Below are positions 1 through 8,511 of a stretch of DNA of 64,000 bases, in pieces. Every line of letters begins with the position of its first letter. Positions within the stretch are counted from its first letter, which is position 1. This stretch comes from Annona cherimola. Taxonomy: Eukaryota > Streptophyta > Magnoliopsida > Magnoliales > Annonaceae. The DNA lies in the NCBI GenBank assembly GCA_030490835.1, contig CM059971.1, positions 50,392,012 to 50,456,011 on the forward strand, written 5' to 3'. The position numbers and the translations under genes were made by a program. Below the pieces are notes generated by a model. The model did not search any database and had not been told where the DNA came from. It saw only the letters and a list, made by a program, of their open reading frames with translations.

Positions 1-1
1 T

Positions 2-1348
2 AGAAACAAGGCCAGATTAGTAGCCAAAGGGTATTCTCAAGAAGAAGGAATCGATTTTGAAGAATCATATGCACCCGTGGCTAGATTAGAAGCCATACGT
101 ATTCTACTAGCATTCGCTTCTTATATGAATTTCAAATTGTTCCAAATGGATGTAAAAAGCGCATTTTTGAATGGCTATTTGAATGAAGAAGTATATGTTG
201 AACAACCCCCTGGTTTTGAAGAAATGAATCAATCAAAGTATGTTTATAAATTGACCAAAGCACTATATGGATTAAAGCAAGCTCCAAGAGCTTGGTATGA
301 AAGGTTGAACAAATTTTTGATTGATCATGAGTTTCTAAGAGGGAAAGTAGATACTACTTTGTTCATCAAATACAAAAACAAAGATATTTTAATTGTACAG
401 ATTTATGTAGATGACATAATTTTCGGTGCTACTAATGAAAATCTTTGTCAAGAATTTTCTAAGATTATGCAGAGCGAATTCGAAATGAGCATGATGGGAG
501 AATTAAATTTCTTCCTTGGACTGCAAATTAAGCAACAAAGTGAAGGGATATTCTTGAACCAGTCCAAGTACGTTAAGGAAATGCTCAAGAAATTTGGACT
601 GCAGAATAGCAAAGGGGCAAACACTCCAATGAGCTCTACAATCAAGATTGACACGGACAAAAACGGTAAAAGTATCGATCAAAAGCTTTATAGAAGCATG
701 ATAGGATCCTTGTTATATTTAACTGCTTCTAGACCCGATATTCTATTCAGTGTTTGTATGTGCTCTAGATTTCAAGCATGCCCAAAAGAATCACATCTCC
801 TTGCTGTAAAAAGAATTTTTAAATATTTGATAAAAACTACCAATCTTGGACTATGGTATCCAAAGGGGTCAACCTTTGATCTAATCGGCTATTCGGATGC
901 AGATTTTGCCGGATATAAGGTAGATAGAAAAAGTACCAGTGGAACTTGTCAGTTTCTTGGACATATGCTGGTTTCATGGTACTCAAGAAAACAAACAAGT
1001 GTGGCTCTATCTACTGCGGAAGCCGAATACATAGCCGCCGGTAGTTGTTGTGCCCAATTGCTTTGGATGAAACAACAATTGAAAGATTATGGCATTGATT
1101 ATGTTGATATTCCTATTAGATGTGATAATACAATTGCAATTTGTCTGACTAAAAATCCTGTACTGCATTCAAGAACCAAGCATATTGATGTGAGACACCA
1201 TTTTATTCGTGAACATGTTGAAAATCATGATGTATGTTTAGAATATGTAAAAACAGAAGACCAAATTGCTGATATCTTTACCAAACCATTAGCCAAAGAA
1301 TCATTTTATAAAATTAGGAATGATATGGGTATGATAGAACTAAATTAG
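2..1348 (+). CDS. pol: Copia pol C-terminus: reverse transcriptase and RNase H (partial)
   Basis: The frame is open from base 2 to a TAG at 1346-1348, with the N-terminus outside the window. It begins inside the copia RT domain ([19 protein letters not shown]), carries the RT catalytic motif YVDD near 407-418, and continues into copia RNase H ([25 protein letters not shown]). It would make cDNA in cytoplasmic virus-like particles. No stop or frameshift is seen. One oddity is Ile in CDNTIAIC where B and C have Ser. The sequence differs from the C copy at 35513-36852 at only scattered positions, so the two belong to one recently active subfamily. Confidence 0.9.
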   Translation, partial: RNKARLVAKGYSQEEGIDFEESYAPVARLEAIRILLAFASYMNFKLFQMDVKSAFLNGYLNEEVYVEQPPGFEEMNQSKYVYKLTKALYGLKQAPRAWYERLNKFLIDHEFLRGKVDTTLFIKYKNKDILIVQIYVDDIIFGATNENLCQEFSKIMQSEFEMSMMGELNFFLGLQIKQQSEGIFLNQSKYVKEMLKKFGLQNSKGANTPMSSTIKIDTDKNGKSIDQKLYRSMIGSLLYLTASRPDILFSVCMCSRFQACPKESHLLAVKRIFKYLIKTTNLGLWYPKGSTFDLIGYSDADFAGYKVDRKSTSGTCQFLGHMLVSWYSRKQTSVALSTAEAEYIAAGSCCAQLLWMKQQLKDYGIDYVDIPIRCDNTIAICLTKNPVLHSRTKHIDVRHHFIREHVENHDVCLEYVKTEDQIADIFTKPLAKESFYKIRNDMGMIELN

Positions 1349-1385
1349 GGAAAATTAAATAAGAAAATTACAATTGAAAAATGTC

Positions 1386-1525
1386 AAGTCGATGAGTCAA
1401 GTCGACTCCAAGGGCGTCAAGTCGACTCCACTTTATAAGCGAAGTCGACTCCGCCAGAGTCGAAGTCGACTCCGCCCCCAGGCGAAGTCGACTCCAAGGG
1501 ACCAAAGTCGACTCCGCGCGCGACG
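1386..1525 (+). repeat. GTCGAC-rich repeat array between pol and env-like ORF
   Basis: AAGTCGACTCC recurs about every 20 bases, with variable linkers, just after the pol stop. The same array lies at the same place in element C (36890-37112), and the same core is in the LTRs. It stays open in one frame and so extends the env-like ORF upstream to 1374, but the encoded Lys-Ser-Thr-Pro-type repeat looks incidental. Confidence 0.7.
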
Positions 1526-1832
1526 TTTCGCATTCGGCCGTCTCTTCCCTCTTTTTCTTCTCTTCTCCTTCCTTTCTTCCTCATTTCCCTCCAACCTCTC
1601 TATTTCCTTTCTTTTTCCCTTTCTCCCTCTCCGGCGACAGCCTTTTTCTCCGGCGATTTCTCCCTTGTCTCCGGCAAACCGTCACACTCTCTCTCTTTCA
1701 CTCCCTTTCATTCTCTTTTTCTCTCACTCCCTCAGTTTCTTTTTCTTTCTCTTTCTCTTTCACACTATCTCTCAAACTCTCTCTCTCTCTCACTCGCATT
1801 CCCTCTCAGATTCCATAAACTCCAAGCTCCAA

Positions 1833-3428
1833 ATGGCACCAAAGAAAGCCGTATCAAAACCATACCCCAAACGGGTTCCCACACAACCACAACCTTCATC
1901 TCAACCAAAAGAAATTCCTAGAAGAACTAGGACTCCATCAAAAAGAGCTAGAGAGGAACCATCAACTTCGACGGGTAAAAGGGTACGATTCCAAACCACT
2001 ACTCAATCATCTGATCAAGCACCCAGGTCGGAAAGTCAACAACAAACCTCACAGAGCACACAATCCGGGACAAGCAGAAGGGGCACTGCAGCTGGAAAAG
2101 CCCAAGTATTGAAGATGCCCACTACCTACTTCAAAACCGAGCTCCAACATAGCCGTTTTTACAAAAAGTTCTATGAACGGAAGGTATTCATACCCAAGAT
2201 TATAGATTTTAATTTCTTGAAAGAATATGGATCCGACATAGAAGATCTATTGGATTTTCAAGGATGGAAAAATTTGCTAAAGGAGGACGAAAGAGTCTAT
2301 CCAGATCTTACTCGAATGTTTTATTATCTATGGGATGAGGAATACTATGGAACCTTCGTCAAAGGAGTAGAAATGGATATTGGAATCGGGATAATTTCAG
2401 GTCCGACTGACATAATGAGTCATTTAGGACACATACTTGGAGTCCCGTATGAGGATGAGCCTATTCTAGAAGACCTCACTTTGGATCAAATGTATAATCA
2501 GCTCACCCGGAGCAACAAGTACCATCCGGGAATCAAATTCCTTCGGTACATGGATCTGTCACCCAGGCTACGAGTGCTCAGAGTTCTCATTGCCCACTGC
2601 ATCTACCCAAAGGGCGGTGGAAGAAACAAATTAAACCCACAAGAAGCAGGGATACTATGGAAAGTGGCCAACAGGGTCAAAGTGAGCATACCAAAATTAT
2701 TTCTTGAAGCCTTGGCTTCTAGAAAGGATAACCCACGAGGAGTCCTTCCCTATGGCACATGGATCACAAAGATTCTTGAATTCTTCAAAGTGGATATTGA
2801 AGGCGAGCCTTTCGAAGTGTTCAAATCCACAAATGTCATAAATAAAGCACTAATCCAAAGGATGAAGATCAATCTGCTGGAACTAAGGCATGAAGCTTCC
2901 GAAGAAGAGCAAGAAGACAATGCACAAGCTGAGGGGGAGCAACCTCCCGCAGCACCACCTGCTCAAGAGGAGCCAGCATCTCCCATATCGCACGGATCCT
3001 ACTCTCCACAAGGGTCCGCTGCACGAGAACGGGTGCCTCCAACCTCATCTGAGGAGGTCACTCTAAAAGATTTGAGAGATGAAATCGTTGCCGTCCGTGA
3101 AGAAATGGGTCACCAAGAAGACCGGCTGACGAGTCTTGTGACCGAAGTGTTGGCGGCAATCAATAATATGCATTCCCGACAAGATCGAATCGATCGGGAA
3201 TTGCGTACCATCCGATATCATCTCGCCTCCGGTCATCACAAGAAACGACCCATGCCTGAACTTGACCCCTTCGAATCGGGATCAGTTCATCGCGAGCCTT
3301 CTCCTGCACCCGTTTCATCCTACTACTCATCCGCCCATGTCCGTCCCATCAAACCACCTCAATCTATCTATCCCATTTCCCAATTTCAATTTACCAAGTC
3401 TTTGGTAATTGACACATTTTTTGAGTGA
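1833..3428 (+). CDS. Envelope-position ORF of Sirevirus A (plant transposon protein domain-like)
   Basis: I place the start at the ATG at 1833 (MAPKKAVSK) because element C starts at the matching ATG (37418). The frame is open upstream to 1374, but only over GTCGAC repeats and a pyrimidine-rich stretch. The product is about 531 residues: a basic, Ser/Thr/Pro-rich N-terminus; a globular part beginning KMPTTYFKTELQHSRFY and rich in aromatic residues; an acidic Pro/Ala linker; a short heptad-like segment (DLRDEIVAVREEMGHQEDR) and a tail ending at the first purine tract. The core resembles the family often annotated in plant genomes as putative plant transposon protein. I see no signal peptide or clear transmembrane segment in this reading, so envelope describes the position, not a shown role. 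The frame is intact, unlike in C. Confidence 0.7.
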   Translation: MAPKKAVSKPYPKRVPTQPQPSSQPKEIPRRTRTPSKRAREEPSTSTGKRVRFQTTTQSSDQAPRSESQQQTSQSTQSGTSRRGTAAGKAQVLKMPTTYFKTELQHSRFYKKFYERKVFIPKIIDFNFLKEYGSDIEDLLDFQGWKNLLKEDERVYPDLTRMFYYLWDEEYYGTFVKGVEMDIGIGIISGPTDIMSHLGHILGVPYEDEPILEDLTLDQMYNQLTRSNKYHPGIKFLRYMDLSPRLRVLRVLIAHCIYPKGGGRNKLNPQEAGILWKVANRVKVSIPKLFLEALASRKDNPRGVLPYGTWITKILEFFKVDIEGEPFEVFKSTNVINKALIQRMKINLLELRHEASEEEQEDNAQAEGEQPPAAPPAQEEPASPISHGSYSPQGSAARERVPPTSSEEVTLKDLRDEIVAVREEMGHQEDRLTSLVTEVLAAINNMHSRQDRIDRELRTIRYHLASGHHKKRPMPELDPFESGSVHREPSPAPVSSYYSSAHVRPIKPPQSIYPISQFQFTKSLVIDTFFE

Positions 3429-3462
3429 TTGACAAAAAGGGGGAGAAAAGATAGGTTTGAGG
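3429..3462 (+). other. Polypurine tract and chimeric junction A/B
   Basis: Right after the env-like stop comes GACAAAAAGGGGGAGA, the same tract that follows the env-like ORF in element C (39022-39037). About ten bases later the sequence reads as gag (VRTVKSNAKAMNS), matching C gag from about 32168. The 3' LTR of A and the 5' LTR, primer site and gag N-terminus of B are all missing. The short shared GAGGAAGT near 3459 could mark the exchange point. Confidence 0.7.
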
Positions 3463-5087
3463 AAGTTAGAACCGTCAAGAGCAATGCCAAGGCAATGAAT
3501 TCTTTATTTTGTGCTCTTACGGCTTCGGAGTATGATAGAGTATCTTCTTGTATAACTGCTAAAGAAATATGGGATACTCTAACATCTATTTATGAAGGAA
3601 CCTCCCAAGTCCAAGGGACTAGGAGAAACATTTTGATTGGAGAGTTTGAAAATTTCAGAATGCTAGATACTGAAAATATTTCTGAAATGTTTGCGAGATT
3701 TTCTAAAATTACTAATGCTCTAAAGGGTCTTGGAAAAGCTATTTCTGAATCCGAGCAGGTCATGAAGATATTGAGAGCTCTACCAGATTCATGGACTCCA
3801 AAGATTACAGCAATAGAAGAAGCAAAAGACCTCAACACATTGAAGCTTGAAGATCTTATTAGCTTACTCATGTCACATGAGCTAATTAAGAAAAGGAATG
3901 AGGATCAACACAAAGGCAAAAGAGCAATTGCCTTGAAAGCTACACAAGACACGGATGACACCTCATCCTCTCAAAACGATGACGAGATGGCCCTACTCAC
4001 AAAACGATTCAGAAAATTTGTGAAAAAAGGCGGAAATTTCAGAAATTCCAGAGAGAAAAAGGAAGAACCAATCAAATGCTATAGATGCGGAGGCGTAGGA
4101 CATATGCAAACCCAATGTCCTACACCGGAAGAAAGGCCAAAGGAAAATCATGAAGGCAGAAGATATCAAAGGTCAAAGGGAAGAGGCATGTACGTCAATG
4201 AGGAGACGTCATCAACATGCAGCTCTTCAACCGATGACAACGATGCGGCCAACTGTGCAAGAATATGCTGCGTAGCACAAATCGAACAAGAAGAAGAACT
4301 GCTATGCTTGAACACGACGGAAGTGTTGGAAGATCAATCTACCTCAACAAAATACACAGAAAGTGAAGAGGTAACTTCCAAACCTTATTCTCAATCAAGT
4401 TATTCTTCTTTTCATGATTGCCTCAAATGTGCCAAATTAGAAGAACTACAGAATGCATATGATTCATTGTATGAGGAAATCAAAAAGCTAGGAAACAAGT
4501 TGACATTAAAAAGAAAACAATGTAACTTTGTTATCATTAAAAATGGAAAACTAGCTGAAATGTCAACAAAATTGAAAGAAGAAAATGAACCGTTGTTGAA
4601 AGAAGTTGAGAAACTAAAAAAGGAGAACGAATCCTTAAATGAATCATTAGCAAAGTTCTCTAATCCCGGTGAAAATGTGAAGATGTTCTTGAATATGACC
4701 TCACAAACAGATAGAAGAGGTCTTGGATACAATACATTTGAGCAAAAAGAAAGTGGTAAATCAAATGTGCCAATACATGGAAAATATCAAACAAATACTG
4801 CACCTACATTCAAGCCACAAAAGAAAAATGTTGTGTGGACTAAAAGGCCAACACTTGAACCAAAATATACTTGGAGGCCTACTCCTAGACTACCAATGGC
4901 TTGCAATTTCTGTAACAAAATGGGTCATAAAGCCTATAAATGTAACTTCAAGAAATTATATGACCATGGTGCAAGATTAGTTTGGGTTCCAAGGAACACG
5001 AGATTTGGGCTTTCTAAGGTAGAGCAACGAAGATTGAATCATTTTACTAACCCAAATGGACCCATAAAATGGGTACCAAAAAGATGA
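3455..5087 (+). pseudogene. gag: Sirevirus gag, N-terminally truncated (element B)
   Basis: The frame runs to a TGA at 5085-5087 and codes for about 540 residues of gag, the nucleocapsid protein that packages element RNA. It shows the copia gag core (SLFCALTASEYDRV, YEGTSQVQGTRR, LPDSWTPKITAIEEAKDL), a first CCHC knuckle (CYRCGGVGHMQTQC, near 4078), a long Glu/Lys-rich coiled coil (4438-4660) and a second CCHC-like knuckle (CNFCNKMGHKAYKC, near 4900). Two knuckles around a coiled coil is Sirevirus-like. Compared with C, about the first 65 residues are missing because of the A/B junction. The protease follows in the same frame after the TGA, so readthrough is possible. Confidence 0.85.
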
Positions 5088-8000
5088 GAATTATTTGTCT
5101 ATTTTTCAGATTTGTTTAAGGCAAAGGCAAACAATGTATGGTTCATGGATAGCGGTTGCTCAAGGCATATGACCGGTGAAAGAAGTTTGTTTCACAAACT
5201 TAAGCCTTGCAACGACGGAACTGTTGCCTTTAGGTAATAATGAGAAAGGTAAAATAAAAGGTAAAGGAAACATTTATAGTATTTCAAATGCATGCATGGA
5301 GGATGTTTTGTTTGTTGAAGGACTCAAGCATAACTTAATGAGCATTAGCCAATTATGTGATAAAGGATATAAGGTTGTGTTTGAATCATCTGTATGCAAT
5401 GTATTTGATGGTGAGCATATCATGTTTAGTGGAAGAAGATATGGAAATGTATATTTGGTTTCACTTGATGAACTAGATGGTCAATGTCTAATGGCCATTG
5501 AAAATGATCCATGGGTTTGGCATAAAAGGCTTGGGCATATAAACATGAGAAACATAAAGACCCTATGGAAAAAGAGTTTGGTAGAAGGCTTGCCTAAGTT
5601 GAAATATGACAAAAATAAATTATGTAAGGCATGTCAATTATCTAAACAACCAAAGATGTCTTTTTCTACCAAAAAGGAGATTTCCACCACTAGGCCACTT
5701 GAATTGCTACACATGGATCTATATGGGCCATCCGACATTTTAACCATTGGTGGAAAGAAATATGTATTTGTAATTGTTGATGACTTTTCAAGATTCACAT
5801 GGATAATTCTTTTAGCTAGCAAAGATGAAGCCTTCTCTATGTTTGCAACGTTTGTAAACTTGGTGGAAAATGAAAAACAAAGTACTATTATGACTATAAG
5901 AAGTGACCATGGTGGTGAATTTGAGAACAAACGATTCATAGAATTATGTAATGAAAAAGGAATTCATCACACATTTTCTGCACCAAGGACTCCACAACAA
6001 AATGGAGTAGTGGAGAGGAAAAATAGAACTATGCTAAATGAGAGCAAATTATCTAAGAAGTTTTGGGGTGAAGCTGTAAGTACAGCTTGTCATGTATTGA
6101 ATCGAGTTACCATTAGAGCAATCTTGAAAAATACCCCATATGAGCTATGGAAAGGAAAGAAACCAAACATATCTTATTTTCATGCTTTTGGATGCACATG
6201 TTATGTTCTGAACAATGGAAAAACCAACTTGGAAAAACTTGATGCTAAAAGTGATGAAGCAATATTCCTTGGTTATTCATCAAATAGCAAAGCATATAGA
6301 GTTTTCAATAAACGAAACCAAGTTGTAGAAGAATCCATACATGTTATTTTTGATGAAACTAATACATGCTTTAAAAGAAAAGATGATCTAAGTGATGCAG
6401 ATGACATAACAAGCAATCTTGAAAAATTGCATATGGAAAAGCAAGAAGAATCCATGGAGGAAAGGGTAAGTGAAGGTAACAATTCCTATAAACCTCCAAC
6501 TGATTTAAAATTCAATCATGCACATCCAATTGAGCAAGTTATAGGAAATGTGTATGAAGGTGTAAAAACTAGAAGGTCAAAGCAAAATGTGTGTGGACAA
6601 TATGCTTTTGTATCCAAGATTGAACCTTCTAATATTGAACAAGCTCTTGATGATGAAAACTGGATTATAGCAATGCAAGAAGAGCTAAATCAATTTGAAA
6701 GAAATCAAGTTTGGCACCTTGTTCCTAGACCAAATGATTGTACTATTATTGGCACCAAGTGGGTCTTTAGGAACAAATTAGATGAAAGTGGACTTGTAGT
6801 GAGGAACAAAGCTAGACTTGTGGCAAAAGGATACTCACAAGAAGAAGGAATAGATTTTGAGGAATCCTATGCCCCGGTTGCTAGATTGGAAGCAATTCGC
6901 ATCTTACTAGCTTTTGCATCTCACATGAACTTTAAATTGTTTCAAATGGATGTCAAAAGTGCATTTCTGAATGGTTATATAAATGAAGAGGTGTATGTTG
7001 AGCAACCACCTGGATTTGAGGAGAAAGATCAATCAAAATTTGTGTACAAGTTGACCAAAGCATTATATGGATTGAAACAAGCCCCAAGAGCTTGGTATGA
7101 TAGACTAAGCAAGTTTTTGATTGATCATAACTTTCAAAAGGGAAAGGTAGACACCACTCTATTTATTAAGTACAATGGAAAGGATATATTAATCATTCAA
7201 ATTTATGTTGATGATATTATTTTTGGTGCTACTAATGAAACTCTTTGCCAAGAATTTTCTGAGCTTATGCAGAAAGAGTTTGAGATGAGCATGATGGGAG
7301 AGCTAAACTTCTTCCTTGGACCGCAAATCAAGCAATTAAATGAAGGAATTTTCATTAACCAGTCCAAATATATCAAGGAGATGCTCAAGAAGTTTGGCAT
7401 GGAGAACAGCAAAGGAGCAAACACGCCCATGAGCTCTACAATCAAGCTTGACAAAGATGAGAAGGGCAAAGTAGTTGATTTAAAATTGTATAGAAGCATG
7501 ATAGGTTCCTTATTATATTTAACTGCTTCTAGGCCAGATATTTTGTTTAGTGTGTGTATGTGCTCTAGATTTCAATCATGCCCAAAAGAATCACACTTGG
7601 TAGCTGTGAAAAGAATTTTTAGATATCTAGTAGACACTACCAATTTAGGACTATGGTATCCAAAGGGCTCTAATTTTGATCTAATCGGCTACTCGGATGC
7701 GGATTTTGCTGGTTATAAAGTAGATAGAAAAAGCACTAGTGGAACATGTCAGTTTCTTGGAAGCATGTTGGTTTCATGGTTTTCAAGAAAACAAACTAGT
7801 GTTACTCTATCTACGGCGGAAGCCGAATATATTGCCGCCGGGAGCTGTTGTGCTCAATTACTTTGGATGAAACAGCAACTTAGGGACTATGGCATGGATT
7901 TTAAAAATATACCTATCAAATGTGATAATACAAGTGCCATTTGTCTAACCAAGAATCCTGTATTGCATTCTAGGACCAAACATATAGATCTTAGACACCA

Positions 8001-8148
8001 TTTCATTAGAGAATATGTAGAAAATCATGATATATGTTTGGAATTTGTTAGAACTGAGGATCAAGTTGCAGATATATTCACTAAGCCCCTAGCAAAAGAA
8101 GCATTTTATAAGATTAGAAATGACATGGGAATGCTTGAACTCACTTAA
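5088..8148 (+). pseudogene. pol: Copia pol: protease, integrase, RT, RNase H with one frameshift (element B)
   Basis: The protease motif [12 protein letters not shown] (5145-5180) is in the gag frame. One extra A at 5232, compared with C, moves the rest into the frame open from 5176 to 8148. That frame holds the zinc-binding HHCC region ([16 protein letters not shown]), the integrase core ([24 protein letters not shown]), the RT (YVDD near 7204-7215) and the RNase H ([15 protein letters not shown]). The integrase has a 7-residue in-frame deletion after [10 protein letters not shown], and RT has Pro in FFLGPQIKQ where other copies have Leu. It looks recently inactivated. Confidence 0.88.
6023..6031 (+). 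other. 21-bp deletion scar in integrase of element B
   Basis: Element C has TAGAACTAT twice, 21 bases apart, at 34704-34733; B has it once. The seven residues between the repeats are lost just after the catalytic Glu region. This fits slippage or template jumping between short direct repeats. Confidence 0.75.
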
Positions 8149-8511
8149 AGCATAAATCGAGGGGGAGCACCCATTTAGGGGGAGCTAACCCACCTATCTC
8201 TTTGATTACCCTCTAATCTTTTTGATATATTGACAAAAAGGGGGAGAGAGATTTAAGGAGAAGAAGAGTATTTGAGTTGAAAAATTGAGTAGAAGTCTTA
8301 ATGATTAAAAGGGAGAGAGATGATTAAAGGGGAGAGAGATGTAAGAAGAGAAGAGTAAGAATGGGGAAAAGTGTAGGATATGCTTACATGATATTTGAAT
8401 GTTCTGTTTGCATGAGCATAAGCATGATTTTAAAATGCAATATGAACATATTTTTTTTAATGAAAGGTATCCACTCAAATCGGTTTTGTCAATCATCAAA
8501 AAGGGGGAGAT
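8149..8511 (+). promoter_or_regulatory. Multiple polypurine tracts upstream of the 3' LTR (element B)
   Basis: Four G5A tracts occur: GAGGGGGAGCA near 8159, TAGGGGGAGCT near 8176, AAAAAGGGGGAGAG near 8235, and AAAAAGGGGGAGAT directly at the LTR (8498-8511). The last is the expected primer for plus-strand DNA synthesis. Several tracts before the 3' LTR is a reported Sirevirus trait. An AG-rich stretch (8230-8370) lies between them. No coding capacity is seen. Confidence 0.75.

Larger units (their letters stand above)
1..3454 (+). mobile_element. Sirevirus-type Ty1/copia element A, 3' part only
   Basis: This is the end of a copia-order retrotransposon cut by the window start. It holds the C-terminal pol (RT and RNase H), a GTCGAC-rich spacer, an envelope-position ORF and one polypurine tract. 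Order, two-ORF design and purine tract match element C at 30254-40947, whose pol is nearly identical in nucleotide sequence. No 3' LTR follows. At about 3450-3460 the sequence switches into the gag gene of element B, so the junction is chimeric. Sirevirus assignment is inference from the env-like ORF, the purine tracts and the gag type of the related copies. Confidence 0.85.

Noticed and set aside
1374..1832. N-terminal extension of the env-like ORF
   Set aside because: The frame is open, but it covers only GTCGAC repeats and the pyrimidine leader, and C shows its start at the ATG equivalent to 1833.
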